A stretch of DNA of 53,229 nucleotides, taken from the NCBI GenBank assembly GCA_947625615.1, contig CANQPB010000015.1:1-53229 (forward strand), read 5' to 3'. Each line of letters opens with the position of its first letter. The first letter of the stretch is position 1. Positions 1-8,743 of this stretch are shown here, in pieces. The notes beneath the pieces are model-generated. The model had not been told where the DNA came from and searched no databases. It saw nothing but the letters and a program-made list of their open reading frames with translations. A program made the translations under genes and the position numbers. The DNA comes from an uncultured Clostridia bacterium. Its GTDB lineage: Bacteria > Bacillota > Clostridia > Oscillospirales > Ruminococcaceae.

Positions 1-11
1 CGATTTTTCGG

Positions 12-40
12 TTGACATTCTCCGAAAAGTGTACTATACT
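12..40 (+). promoter_or_regulatory. sigma-A promoter of glnN
   Basis: A perfect -35 box TTGACA (12-17) and a -10 box TATACT (35-40) are separated by 17 bp. A second -10-like TATAAT lies at 56-61 but has no -35 box. The ribosome site GGAGGG (67-72) is five bases before the ATG at 78. No obvious nitrogen-regulator site was recognised. Confidence 0.8.
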
Positions 41-77
41 CTTACTGTCACACTTTATAATTTAACGGAGGGCATTT

Positions 78-2162
78 ATGTCTAACACCATTCTGGAATC
101 CTTCGGCTCGGCTGTCTTCAACGACAGCGTAATGCGCGAGCGCCTGCCTGTCGACGCTTATGAGGCGCTGAAAAAGACAAAAGACGCAGGCAGACCCCTT
201 GACCCGTCGGCGGCAGACAAGGTTGCGGCGGCCATGCGCGACTGGGCGATAGAAAAGGGCGCCACCCACTATACCCACTGGTTCCAGCCGCTCACCGGCA
301 TAACCGCTGAAAAGCACGACAGCTTTTTGAACGGCGTCTCCGACGGCAGACCGATAATGGAATTCAAGGGCAAGGAGCTCATAAAGGGCGAGACCGACGG
401 CTCAAGCTTCCCGTCGGGAGGATTGAGGGCCACCTTTGAGGCACGCGGATACACCGCCTGGGATCCCACCTCTTACGCGTTCATCAAGGAAAACACGCTT
501 TGCATACCCACGGCGTTCTGCGCCTATTCCGGCGAGGCGCTCGACACCAAGACCCCGCTTCTGAGATCCATGGAGGCGCTGAACCGCTCGGCGCTGAGGA
601 TCTTAAAGCTCTTCGGGAACGAGACAAAGCGGGTGGTATCCACCTGCGGGCCGGAGCAGGAATATTTTCTGATAGACCGCGACATGTACGCCCGCCGCAA
701 GGATCTGATATACACCGGGCGCACCCTTTACGGAGCAAAGCCCCCCAAGGGCCAGGAGCTTGAGGATCACTACTTCGGAATGCTGAAGATGAAGGTCAAG
801 GCGTTTATGCGCGATCTTGACGAGGAGCTTTGGAAGCTCGGCGTAATGGCGAAAACGGAGCACAACGAGGTGGCGCCGGCACAGCACGAGCTCGCCCCTA
901 TATTCAGCACCGCGAACATCGCCGCCGATCACAATCAGCTGACGATGGAGCTTCTAAGAAAGGTCGCTCACCGCCACGGCTTTAAGGCGCTCTTGCACGA
1001 AAAGCCCTTCGAGGGCATAAACGGCAGCGGCAAGCACGACAACTGGTCTATATCCACCGCCGAGGGGGCAAACCTCTTTGAACCCGGCAGGACCCCCCGC
1101 GAAAACGCGCAGTTTTTGCTCCTTCTTTGCGCGGTGATAAAGGGCGTCAACGAATATCAGGATCTTCTGAGGATCTCTGTGGCCTCGGCCGGAAACGATC
1201 ACCGCTTAGGCGCCAACGAGGCTCCCCCCGCGATAATCTCGATGTTTTTGGGCGACGAGCTCACCGATATTCTTAACTCCATAATCGAGGGCAGCGAATA
1301 TAAGGGCGCTAACCGCTCAGACCTTGAGATCGGCGTAGACGTTCTACCACACTTCCCGAAGGACACTACCGACCGCAACCGCACCTCTCCCTTTGCCTTT
1401 ACCGGCAACAAGTTCGAATTCCGCAGCCCCGGCGCGAGCACCTCTATAGCGAACCCCACCACTGTTCTGAACACCGTCATGGCCGACGAGTTAGACGGCT
1501 TTTACGCCGAGCTTAAGGACGCCGAAAACTTCAACGAGGCCCTCGACGAGCTCATTCGCCGCACGATCACCGAAAACCGCAGGATCTTATTCAACGGCGA
1601 CGGCTACAGCGAACAGTGGGTTGAAGAGGCAAAAAGGCGGGGCCTTATGAATCTCAAGACCACCCCCGACGCCCTGCCCCATCTTTTGGACGAAAAGAAC
1701 GTAGAGCTGTTTAAGCGGCAGGGAGTTTTCTCGAAGACCGAGCTTGAATCGAGGTATCACATCTTCATAGAAAACTACTGCAAGGTTATAAACATCGAGG
1801 CTCAGACCATGGTGGAGATGGCCAAAAAGGACATTCTGCCCGCCGTGTCTACATATGTTCGCAAGATGTCCGAGGCGGTATCCTGCGCAAGGAACATAGC
1901 CGACGTTGAATGCGGCTTCGAGGTTGACATGATAAAGCGGCTCACCTCGCTTTCGACAGACATGTACAAAAAAATGCAGAGCCTTGAAAAGCTCTGCTCA
2001 GGCATCACCGGCGAGGGGCAGGAGGCCGCCGACAGCTACCGCGACGTCGTCATTCCCGCGATGGCCTCCCTAAGGGCGGTCGCCGACGAGATAGAAACCC
2101 TTGTCGGTGAAAAGTACTGGCCATACCCCACTTACGGCAGAATGCTGTTTTCGGTGGAGTGA
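78..2162 (+). CDS. glnN: glutamine synthetase type III
   Basis: Makes glutamine from glutamate, ammonia and ATP in the cytoplasm, the entry point of nitrogen assimilation. At 694 residues it has the length of the large dodecameric GSIII class, not the roughly 440-470 residues of GSI. Visible family features are the N-terminal GSIII domain ending in the [17 protein letters not shown] stretch, a glutamate-binding segment GPEQEYFL near residue 190, [10 protein letters not shown] near 265, and GSGKHDNWS near 320. The start follows a good GGAGGG site and a strong promoter. It stands alone, converging with the PepSY gene across a palindromic repeat. Identification is secure; the gene symbol follows the usual GSIII name. 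Confidence 0.95.
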   Translation: MSNTILESFGSAVFNDSVMRERLPVDAYEALKKTKDAGRPLDPSAADKVAAAMRDWAIEKGATHYTHWFQPLTGITAEKHDSFLNGVSDGRPIMEFKGKELIKGETDGSSFPSGGLRATFEARGYTAWDPTSYAFIKENTLCIPTAFCAYSGEALDTKTPLLRSMEALNRSALRILKLFGNETKRVVSTCGPEQEYFLIDRDMYARRKDLIYTGRTLYGAKPPKGQELEDHYFGMLKMKVKAFMRDLDEELWKLGVMAKTEHNEVAPAQHELAPIFSTANIAADHNQLTMELLRKVAHRHGFKALLHEKPFEGINGSGKHDNWSISTAEGANLFEPGRTPRENAQFLLLLCAVIKGVNEYQDLLRISVASAGNDHRLGANEAPPAIISMFLGDELTDILNSIIEGSEYKGANRSDLEIGVDVLPHFPKDTTDRNRTSPFAFTGNKFEFRSPGASTSIANPTTVLNTVMADELDGFYAELKDAENFNEALDELIRRTITENRRILFNGDGYSEQWVEEAKRRGLMNLKTTPDALPHLLDEKNVELFKRQGVFSKTELESRYHIFIENYCKVINIEAQTMVEMAKKDILPAVSTYVRKMSEAVSCARNIADVECGFEVDMIKRLTSLSTDMYKKMQSLEKLCSGITGEGQEAADSYRDVVIPAMASLRAVADEIETLVGEKYWPYPTYGRMLFSVE

Positions 2163-2189
2163 CCCGTCCAAAAAATTTCGGAAAATATT

Positions 2190-2510
2190 TTAAAAAGGGG
2201 ACGCCCTCTTGGCAGGGTGCCTCTTTTATTTGCCGAGCAAGGCTCGGCAAAGCTGGGAAAACCCCTGCGGGGTTTTCCCAGCGCCCTTTTCCGGGCTGCG
2301 ACGCTGCGGTCAAGCCGCCGCGCCGCAAAAAGGGGACGCCCTCTCTTACAGGGCGTCCCCTCTTGCAAAAACAGTCCACCGGACTGTTTTTGCAATTCAC
2401 CCCTTGCGGAGCGCGCGAAGCATAGGGATTTCGCGCTCTGCGGAGCGCGACGAGGGGCTGCGCGCCCCTCGACCTGCGCGGCCTTTTGAAAAAGGCCGGC
2501 GAAAACTTTT
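2190..2510 (+). repeat. mosaic palindromic element, copy A
   Basis: This gene-free stretch is packed with hairpins: TTTGCCGAGC/GCTCGGCAAA (2229-2251), a perfect 13-bp stem at 2253-2281, GGGGACGCCCT/AGGGCGTCCCC (2332-2360), a perfect 15-bp stem TTGCAAAAACAGTCC/GGACTGTTTTTGCAA (2363-2395), a CGAGGGGC/GCCCCTCG stem near 2450, and GGCCTTTT/AAAAGGCC (2480-2497) followed by GGCGAAAACTTTT. The right end touches the stop codon of the minus-strand PepSY gene. It lies between convergent genes, so it may terminate both. Related copies are at about 8.5, 17.6 and 26.3 kb. Confidence 0.85.
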
Positions 2511-4055
2511 TTATTCTGCTCGCGCGAATTTTTCGACCGCCGGGCCCTCGGCGCTGACAATCCCGCCGCCGAACGCGTCTACCCTAAAGCTTGCGTTGAG
2601 CTCCTCCACCGTAAAGCTTACGGCGTATTCGCTTCCGTCGTAGTTTACGGTCACGTCGTGAACCGCCTGCAGCTCGACGTCAAGGCTGTCAAGCACCACC
2701 GCCATTGCCACGGCTTCGGATATCCTGCCCTCCTCGGCCTCGGTGGAGGGTGTGTAGGTCTCAACGGTCTCGCAGCGGCTGACCGTTTGGTGAGACGTCA
2801 CCTCGCCGCTCAGACAGTCCACCGTGGCGTAAAGCTGGCGCCCGTTCGGGTCAAATGCGTCCATAAAGCAGACCGAATAATTCTCCCGCCCGTCGAAGGA
2901 ATCCTCAGCGCTGCGGTAGTTTACGATCGCGGGCTTATAGCCCTTTAAGGTGTCGGCGTCTATGCCGTAATATTCTGCCGCGATCTTTTCTGCGCCGTTC
3001 AGGCCGACATAGCCCTCTTTAGGTTCGGCCTTTATCCTTTCGCCCTCATAATGCGGGTTTTCCGAGATATCCTCGCTTATGAATTCAAGCGTTTCGGGGT
3101 CGATTATCGCGTGGTAGATATATCCCGCCTCGCCGCAGAATACCTCGGCGGTGCCGTCCGTAAGATACTCCGAGAACAGGATTTTTCCCTCCTCGGCGTC
3201 GGAATCGAGGTATGTCAGCCCATAGCGATCCATAAATTCGTTTTGGATCCTGTTTGCGGCTATCGCTGCGGCATATACGGGATCTTCGGGGTTGAAGTTC
3301 ATATTTGGCTGCATGCATTTGCGGATTATTTCGCCGTTCACGGCGTCGACGTAATAGGTATAGCCAAAGGCGACGTCGTCTTTAGAGGATACATATGCGC
3401 GGTACATCGGGGTGAAGAACGGGTTTTCCCGGCTGTCCTCCTCAATATACGCCGTGCTGTAGACCTCCGAGCCGTTGTCGGCAATATCCTTCTCGACTAT
3501 CACCTTTATGTCGTCCGCCGAAAGGGTGCCGGCAGGCTTTTCGGCCTCGGGCAGCGAGGGCTGCTGTCTTACCGGCGCCGGCTCGCCCGAGCTTTCAAGG
3601 ATCACCCCGGTTTTTGCGTCGACGGTATAGTGATAAAGCGTGTCGTAGATCTGGAAATTGAGCTTATAGACTATTCTGCCCGCTTTCAGCCCGAGATCCG
3701 CCTCGACTACCGAGGCGTCCAGCGGTTCCACCGTTCCCGCCAGCACCATAGTCATTATGTCATCGCCGTCCTCAGAGGTCAGCGTGAGATGCTCATAAGC
3801 CTTCACAAACGCCTCCTCCTCGCCGATAAGCCCGTTAAGGCTTGCGGCCGTCGCCGTAACAGCCAGGGCTGCGGCAAGCGCCGCGGCAATAAGCGCCGTT
3901 CTCAAAACATGCCGGCGCCACTCTTTTTTCTTATCGATATTCATTAAAACACTTCCTTTTTGTTCGTCGCACCGTTCAAGGACGGAGCCGAGGACGTCGG
4001 GAGCGGTTTTTGAAAAAGCGCTGCCGACCGTTTTTTCAATATCTTTTTTCGTCAT
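2511..4055 (-). CDS. PepSY-domain membrane protein, likely anti-sigma factor
   Basis: A 514-residue protein with a short cytoplasmic N-terminus, one membrane segment around residues 47-70 (rich in Ala, Leu and Val) and a large extracytoplasmic part. The latter holds several PepSY-like units, seen as repeated patterns such as YxYTVDAxTGxIL, YYVDAVNGEIIRK and YATVDCLSGEV. It starts 13 bp after the ECF sigma gene, and that pairing plus the topology suggests it restrains the sigma factor and senses an envelope signal. PepSY domains are otherwise linked to protease inhibition. The anti-sigma role is inferred; no classical zinc-binding anti-sigma motif was seen in the N-terminus. Confidence 0.7.
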   Translation of the reverse strand: MTKKDIEKTVGSAFSKTAPDVLGSVLERCDEQKGSVLMNIDKKKEWRRHVLRTALIAAALAAALAVTATAASLNGLIGEEEAFVKAYEHLTLTSEDGDDIMTMVLAGTVEPLDASVVEADLGLKAGRIVYKLNFQIYDTLYHYTVDAKTGVILESSGEPAPVRQQPSLPEAEKPAGTLSADDIKVIVEKDIADNGSEVYSTAYIEEDSRENPFFTPMYRAYVSSKDDVAFGYTYYVDAVNGEIIRKCMQPNMNFNPEDPVYAAAIAANRIQNEFMDRYGLTYLDSDAEEGKILFSEYLTDGTAEVFCGEAGYIYHAIIDPETLEFISEDISENPHYEGERIKAEPKEGYVGLNGAEKIAAEYYGIDADTLKGYKPAIVNYRSAEDSFDGRENYSVCFMDAFDPNGRQLYATVDCLSGEVTSHQTVSRCETVETYTPSTEAEEGRISEAVAMAVVLDSLDVELQAVHDVTVNYDGSEYAVSFTVEELNASFRVDAFGGGIVSAEGPAVEKFARAE

Positions 4056-4068
4056 GATCCTGCCCCTC

Positions 4069-4596
4069 CTATTGCAGCAGTTTTCTCAGCTTTTTAATTG
4101 ATCTGTTATATCTTGAAAGTACTGTCGGAAGATTTAGCCCCAAAAGCTCGGCGATCTCTCGGTGCTTAAGCCCGGCGACGGCGTGCAGAACTATTATCTC
4201 CCTTTCGGAATCCCTAAGCTCCTCAAAGCAGCCTTTCAGCGCCGTGATCTCCTCGGGGTCAAGCCCGCCCGCCTTTGTGAGCGGTTCCGAGCAGCTTTCA
4301 AGAGGCTCCTCGGCGCGGGCCTTTTGCTTTCTCAGCTTCATAAGGCAAATGCTTTTCGCTATCGATATCACCCAGCCCATAGGCTTCCCCCTGCTTTCAT
4401 AAGCGCCGGCCGAACGCCATATTTCAAGCAAAGTGTCCTGCAAAACGTCATCGGCGTCCTGCGGCGATCTCATCACCGACAGCGCGTAGGAATAAACCGG
4501 GATCCTGATCTTTTCGTAAAGCGCGGCAAGAGCGCTCTTGCTGCCCTTTGCTATCAGCCCGATCTGCTCATCGGCCCAGTCCCGGTTGTTTTGCAT
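4069..4596 (-). CDS. ECF-type RNA polymerase sigma factor
   Basis: A 175-residue extracytoplasmic-function sigma factor that would direct RNA polymerase to a small regulon. Region 2 is recognisable in YSYALSVMRSPQDADDVLQDTLLEIW and the following GKPMGWVISIAKS. Region 4 is recognisable as a helix-turn-helix in LKHREIAELLGLNLPTVLSRYNRSIKKLRK near the C-terminus. The start has an AAAGGAG site about nine bases upstream. It is the first gene of a two-gene unit with the PepSY membrane protein. The signal and target promoters cannot be told from this window. Confidence 0.88.
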   Translation of the reverse strand: MQNNRDWADEQIGLIAKGSKSALAALYEKIRIPVYSYALSVMRSPQDADDVLQDTLLEIWRSAGAYESRGKPMGWVISIAKSICLMKLRKQKARAEEPLESCSEPLTKAGGLDPEEITALKGCFEELRDSEREIIVLHAVAGLKHREIAELLGLNLPTVLSRYNRSIKKLRKLLQ

Positions 4597-4654
4597 CTTC
4601 CTCAGCTCCTTTCAATATGTAAATGCGCGGCGCGGCGGTTTTATTGCAAGCGTA

Positions 4655-4693
4655 TACAAAAAAACCGGCGCGTGGGGAAAGCCGCGTCGGTTT
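4655..4693 (-). terminator. terminator of carD
   Basis: Arms AAACCGGCGCG (4662-4672) and CGCGTCGGTTT (4683-4693) form an 11-bp stem with one G-T pair. On the minus strand the stem is followed by seven T residues. It lies 25 bp after the carD stop. Confidence 0.8.
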
Positions 4694-4717
4694 AAAATAT
4701 TTCGATGTCAGGGTTTG

Positions 4718-5236
4718 TCATGCCTTTACCGCCTTAAGATTTTCATGCGCCGAGGCTATATACGACTTTACCTCCTTGGGATCTATCCCGAGGACGAAGC
4801 CGAATTCGTTGTAAAGCATCTCCTCGGCTATCTTGAAGAATTTCATGTCGACAGCCGGCATGTTTCTCTTGACGGCCGCAAAGCTGCGCTGCTTTTCAAA
4901 GACATACTTTATCAGCGTGATAAGCTTCTGGCACTCATAGGTGCGCACAAGATCGCGGTAAAAGATATTCGCAAGCTTTGCGTCCTTGGGCACATCGAGA
5001 TCGCTGCTGATTTCGTCGAGGTCTCTGATAAGCTGCTCGGCCTGATTTCTTGTGATGACGCTTCTCATTCTTATGGTTGAATCCACCGGGGTGTAAATCT
5101 TCCCGCTCCTATAAACGGGAGACAGCGTGTAGTAGTCCTTCCCCCTGTCAAGCCCCGAAATATCGGGGTGGCCGATGCTTTCGACCCTGCAAACTCCCTC
5201 GCTGCCGTAAATAACATAATCATTTACGCAAAACAT
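4718..5236 (-). CDS. CarD-family transcriptional regulator
   Basis: A 172-residue protein with an N-terminal RNA-polymerase-interacting (CarD/TRCF RID) domain of about 60 residues, starting FCVNDYVIYGSEGVCRVESI, and a helical C-terminal part. CarD-family proteins bind the polymerase beta subunit and tune promoter opening at rRNA and stress promoters. The length matches the common 155-175-residue clostridial members. It is monocistronic, with its own extended -10 promoter and terminator. The exact targets are unknown. Confidence 0.88.
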   Translation of the reverse strand: MFCVNDYVIYGSEGVCRVESIGHPDISGLDRGKDYYTLSPVYRSGKIYTPVDSTIRMRSVITRNQAEQLIRDLDEISSDLDVPKDAKLANIFYRDLVRTYECQKLITLIKYVFEKQRSFAAVKRNMPAVDMKFFKIAEEMLYNEFGFVLGIDPKEVKSYIASAHENLKAVKA

Positions 5237-5293
5237 ATTCTACCTCAATTCTCGGCCGCACCCGCGGCATTTTTCCTTTTACGTTGCATTGTG

Positions 5294-5302
5294 ATTATAG
5301 CA
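5294..5302 (-). promoter_or_regulatory. extended -10 promoter of carD
   Basis: On the minus strand the sequence TGCTATAAT forms an extended -10 element (TATAAT at 5299-5294) about 60 bp before the carD start. No convincing -35 box is present, which fits an extended -10 promoter. Confidence 0.55.
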
Positions 5303-5489
5303 CATTTTTGCTCAAAAATAAAGCTATTTCAGGCATTTTCAGTAAAGATTGGTTATCTGTACAAACCGCTGCGGAGGCTTTTTGTGCATTTTTGCCTAAT
5401 ATTCATGTTAATTTTTTTACACTTTAACGAGTGAAACAAAGACAGCTAAAGCGTTTTTGGGAATAATTAACATGGCCCGCGTCATCTTC

Positions 5490-5518
5490 TTGCATTTGCC
5501 GCCGCGATATGCTATACT
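5490..5518 (+). promoter_or_regulatory. sigma-A promoter of thyA-folA
   Basis: The -35 box TTGCAT (5490-5495) and -10 box TATACT (5513-5518) are 17 bp apart. Transcription would begin near 5525, which rules out the ATG at 5523 as start and supports the one at 5553. The 170 bp between the carD promoter and this box is AT-rich and shows nothing else. Confidence 0.7.
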
Positions 5519-5552
5519 GTAGATGAAATATTTTTACCGGGAGGCCGTTAAA

Positions 5553-6458
5553 ATGTCACTCTTCGACGACGTTTACTGCAATCTTTTGAAAAGAATACTT
5601 TCCGAGGGGCGGGAGGTTGAAAACCGCACCGGGATAAACACCCTAAAGGTGCCGTCGGCGTATTTTCACCTCGACCTTTCTCGGGAGTTTCCCATTCTAA
5701 CGACAAAGCAGGTCTTTATTCGCCAGGCGGTTTTGGAGATGCTCTGGTTCTACAAGGCGCAGTCCAACGACGTCAGGTGGCTTCAGGAGCGCGGCGTTCA
5801 CATATGGGACGAGTGGGAGATCGACGAAAACGGCTACTGGAACGCCCTGCAGATGGTTCCCGACGGCGAAGGCGGGCTTGTGAAAAAGGAGATTCACAAA
5901 TTTTTCGGCCCCGAGTGGGCGCACACCATCGGCACGGCCTACGGCTGGATAGTCAAAAAATTCAACCTCACCGAGCAGCTCATAAAAAAGCTGAAAACGT
6001 CCCGGGGCGACAGGCGCATGGTTATGTCCCTCTGGCAGAACGATTATCTTGAGACCGCGGTGCTACCCTCCTGCGTCTGGTCGACGGAATGGGACGTCAC
6101 CGACGGCAGGCTGAACGCCTGGGTTCACCAGCGCTCCTGCGACGTGCCGCTGGGGCTTCCCTTCAACGTGACGCAGTACGCGGTGCTTTTAAGCATGCTT
6201 GCAAAGACCTGCGGCCTCGAGCCCGGCACTATAGACTGGTCGATAAAGGACGCGCATATATACGTCAACCAGCTTGACGGCGTGCGGGAGCAGATACGCC
6301 GCTACGACGAAAACGGCGGCGGCCTTGAAGCCCCGCAGCTCTGGCTGAATCCCGAGGTGACCGATTTCTTCGGCTACGACGATTCCGCCGAATGCCGCGA
6401 CGTAAAGCTTATAAATTACCGCCATATGGGCAAAATAAGCTTCCCGATAGCTCAGTAA
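5553..6458 (+). CDS. thyA: thymidylate synthase
   Basis: Converts dUMP to dTMP with methylene-tetrahydrofolate, producing dihydrofolate that the next gene product reduces. The 301-residue protein carries the folate/dUMP motifs: VENRTGINTLKV near the start, the catalytic cysteine in TAVLPSCVWSTEWDV, RSCDVPLGLPFNVTQYA, and DAHIYVNQ near the C-terminus. The catalytic loop reads PSCVW where E. coli has PPCH. The start at 5553 has a GGGAGG site (5539-5544); an in-frame ATG ten codons upstream sits at the expected transcription start and is unlikely. It is 12 bp from folA and surely co-transcribed. Confidence 0.95.
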   Translation: MSLFDDVYCNLLKRILSEGREVENRTGINTLKVPSAYFHLDLSREFPILTTKQVFIRQAVLEMLWFYKAQSNDVRWLQERGVHIWDEWEIDENGYWNALQMVPDGEGGLVKKEIHKFFGPEWAHTIGTAYGWIVKKFNLTEQLIKKLKTSRGDRRMVMSLWQNDYLETAVLPSCVWSTEWDVTDGRLNAWVHQRSCDVPLGLPFNVTQYAVLLSMLAKTCGLEPGTIDWSIKDAHIYVNQLDGVREQIRRYDENGGGLEAPQLWLNPEVTDFFGYDDSAECRDVKLINYRHMGKISFPIAQ

Positions 6459-6470
6459 AGGGGGATCGCC

Positions 6471-6956
6471 ATGTCTGTAATAATGATAGCGGCGATTGGG
6501 CGCGGCAGAGAGCTCGGCGCGGGCAATTCGCTTATGTGGAATATCCCCGAGGACATGAAATTTTTCCGCGAGACCACCCGCGGCTATACCGTGATAATGG
6601 GCCGGCTGACCTATCAGTCAATAGGCAGGCCGCTGCCGAAACGCAGAAATATCATAATCTCCCGCGACCTCGGCTTTCGCCCCGAGGGAACGGAGGTCTT
6701 CGGCTCGGTGGAGGAGGCTTTAAACGCCGCCTCGGGCGAGGAAAAAGTATTTATAATCGGCGGGGCGAGCGTTTACAGGCAGGTGCTCGGGCTCGGAGCC
6801 GCCGACGAGATGATACTCACCGAAATCGACGCCGATTTCCCCGGCGCCGACGTGTTCTTCCCGGAATTTGACAAATCCCTCTGGCGCCGCGAGGTGATCG
6901 GCGAGGGCGAGCAGGAGGGCCTCGGATACCGCTGGGTGAGATACGCAAAAAAATAA
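6471..6956 (+). CDS. folA: dihydrofolate reductase
   Basis: Reduces dihydrofolate to tetrahydrofolate with NADPH, restoring the cofactor that ThyA oxidises. The 161 residues match the usual DHFR length. Motifs seen are IAAIGRGRELGAGNSLMWNIPEDMKFF (substrate site with the catalytic Asp in PED), VIMGRLTYQSIGRPLP (usually MGRKTFESIG), IIISRD, and the cofactor-binding IIGGASVYRQ. The neighbour thyA confirms the assignment. The start has a GGGGGA-type site six bases upstream. Confidence 0.95.
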   Translation: MSVIMIAAIGRGRELGAGNSLMWNIPEDMKFFRETTRGYTVIMGRLTYQSIGRPLPKRRNIIISRDLGFRPEGTEVFGSVEEALNAASGEEKVFIIGGASVYRQVLGLGAADEMILTEIDADFPGADVFFPEFDKSLWRREVIGEGEQEGLGYRWVRYAKK

Positions 6957-7099
6957 AAAATTTTTATTCAATGCAATTTTTTCGGCGCCTCGCGCGTATT
7001 ACATATAGAAGCTTTTTTAGAGAGCTTTGGGGGGCGAACGGTAATGCCCCCGGAATCGGCCGCAAACGCCGCGGCCGCAACGCGAAAGGACGAATCGAA

Positions 7100-8467
7100 A
7101 TGAAAAAGATATTTTCACTTTTAACCGCGCTCGCCATGGCGCTCTGCCTTTGCTCCTGCGCGGAAAATCAACAGCCCGATCCCGATGATGATTTTGAGAT
7201 AATTTCCGAACCGGGAGACGCACCTGTCACCCTGCCCGAAGACGGCGGCGGGACTGACAGCACGACCGCGGATATCTCCGAGGCGGGCAAAGAGGACGCC
7301 GCGCCCGAGGCGCTTTCCGATCCCGAGCCGCAGGAGCCGGCCGGCGTTTCGGCTGCCCCGGAGTTTCCCGCTTTTCCCGCAGACCCCGAGGCGGAGCCCG
7401 TCAGCGAGGAGGCCGCGGGGCTTATCGGCCACGCCGTCAACACCAGCTATTTTTTGGAAGTGTTATATAACGGCGAGCATTACATGCTCTACGAGCCTAT
7501 AACCGGCAAGGACAGCGCCGAGTTTGACGCCATTATGCAAAGCGCGGAATTTATCGGCAATTCGATGGACAACGAGCCGGTGAATACCGAGATATCGGCC
7601 GACGGCGAAGTTCCGGCCGGAAACGACTGGTACCCCGTGAACGACCTTGAAAGCAACGCAATCCCCGACGGCACGCCCCTCTATCTTGTCGGCGACTGCA
7701 TCATCGGCGTTCCTCCCGAGCCGTTTATCTACCTCGACTGCTTCTATGTCGACGAAGACGGCGTGACAAAAAACAACCCCGATTACCTCTACGGGTGGCT
7801 TTTCAGAAATTGCCGCGGCGTTCACCTCCACCCGGGCGAGCAGATATCCCGCTCCGACGGCGCCTCTACCGTCTTAGGAAGCTTTGACAGCGTGAACACA
7901 AAGCAGTGCGCCGAATGGATAGGCTCCCTTGATCTCGTGCCGATAACCGCGGAGGAATATTACGAAAGCATTCCCGACGGCGGATATTCTTACACCTTCA
8001 CCTGCATGGAAAGCGGCTATGCGTTTATTTACAGCAGCGGGTTTGTCACCTCGCAGGCGGGGATATATAAGGCGAAGAATCCCTCCGAGCCGCCTTTACA
8101 GTTCCCGAACAGCGCCGACGTTCTTGCCGGCTGCACTCAGCCTTATCCCCACATTCACAACGCCGAAAGCGTGAGGATAGCGAGGGTCGATTTAAAGACG
8201 GATATCAGGACGGATATCCCTGCGCAGAGCGAGGCGGTCTTCGGCCCCGGGAGCGTTCAGGAGGTGCTCGACTGGTTCAACGGGCTCGATCTCATTCCCT
8301 ATACCGACGACGGGAGATACGCGCAGCTCAGCCTCGGCGAATGTTATGAGATAAGCTATCCGCGCTCGGTTCATCTGCCTATGAAATATTACGAGACCGG
8401 GCTTTTAATATCCACCGACGGCTCGCAGTTTATCGCGCAGAATCCGACCACCCCGCCGGGGTTCTGA
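7100..8467 (+). CDS. lipoprotein of unknown function with duplicated domain
   Basis: A 455-residue exported lipoprotein: MKKIFSLLTALAMALCLCSC is a lipoprotein signal peptide with the lipid-carrying Cys at residue 20, followed by a long acidic, Pro-rich linker. Two homologous units are visible in the C-terminal half. Each has the order GSVxxxxEWxxxLDLIPxT, then a Tyr-rich strand region, then an ending of the form ..AKNPSEPP or ..AQNPTTPP. An upstream in-frame start at 6971 would add 43 basic residues without a ribosome site, so 7100 is preferred (AAAGGA upstream). No known family was recognised. The gene ends directly before palindromic repeat copy B. Confidence 0.75.
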   Translation: MKKIFSLLTALAMALCLCSCAENQQPDPDDDFEIISEPGDAPVTLPEDGGGTDSTTADISEAGKEDAAPEALSDPEPQEPAGVSAAPEFPAFPADPEAEPVSEEAAGLIGHAVNTSYFLEVLYNGEHYMLYEPITGKDSAEFDAIMQSAEFIGNSMDNEPVNTEISADGEVPAGNDWYPVNDLESNAIPDGTPLYLVGDCIIGVPPEPFIYLDCFYVDEDGVTKNNPDYLYGWLFRNCRGVHLHPGEQISRSDGASTVLGSFDSVNTKQCAEWIGSLDLVPITAEEYYESIPDGGYSYTFTCMESGYAFIYSSGFVTSQAGIYKAKNPSEPPLQFPNSADVLAGCTQPYPHIHNAESVRIARVDLKTDIRTDIPAQSEAVFGPGSVQEVLDWFNGLDLIPYTDDGRYAQLSLGECYEISYPRSVHLPMKYYETGLLISTDGSQFIAQNPTTPPGF

Positions 8468-8485
8468 TAGGCAGAAGTAAAATAG

Positions 8486-8660
8486 AAAAGTTTTCGCCGG
8501 CCTTTTTCAAAAGGCCGCAGGGTCGAGGGGCGGCGCCCCTCGTCGCGCTCCGCAGAGCGCGAAATCCTATGCCTCGCGCGCCCCGCAAGGGGTGAATTTA
8601 AAAAACAGTCCGGTGGACTGTTTTTTAAAGAGGGGACGCCCTGTAAGAGAGGGCGTCCCC
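8486..8660 (-). repeat. mosaic palindromic element, copy B
   Basis: The shortest copy, in reverse orientation. It shows in minus-strand order GGGGACGCCCTCTC hairpin, a perfect AAAAAACAGTCC/GGACTGTTTTTT stem, CCCCTTGCGGGG, GCGCTCTGCGGAGCGC, CGAGGGGC/GCCCCTCG and GGCCTTTT/AAAAGGCC followed by GGCGAAAACTTTT. The GAAAACTTTT end lies 19 bp after the stop of the lipoprotein gene. The GCCGAGC and CTGGGAAA modules of copies A and D are absent. Confidence 0.85.
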
Positions 8661-8693
8661 TTAATTGTACGAAAATAAAAACAGCCTAATGTC

Positions 8694-8738
8694 AAAAAAT
8701 ACCCGCCTGCTTTTCGGCAGACGGGTCGATTTTTTATC
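8694..8738. terminator. bidirectional terminator
   Basis: Stem ACCCGCCTGC/GGCAGACGGGT (8701-8726) with one mismatch is flanked by six A residues on the left and six T residues on the right, so it can end transcription in both directions between convergent genes. Confidence 0.8.
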
Positions 8739-8743
8739 CTGTT

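Noticed and set aside
2050-2643. Several open frames of 88-144 codons inside palindromic repeat copy A
   Set aside because: They run through hairpins on both strands, have Arg/Pro/Lys-rich compositions and no ribosome sites. They follow from the GC-rich palindromes. The same applies to frames in copies C (17482-17856) and D (26055-26446).
3051-3947. A 298-codon plus-strand frame opposite the PepSY gene
   Set aside because: A shadow of the real gene. The sense frame has a membrane helix, PepSY units and coupling to the sigma factor gene.
5523-5552. An upstream ATG for thyA at 5523
   Set aside because: It lies at the predicted transcription start of the TTGCAT-TATACT promoter and has no ribosome site; the ATG at 5553 has GGGAGG.
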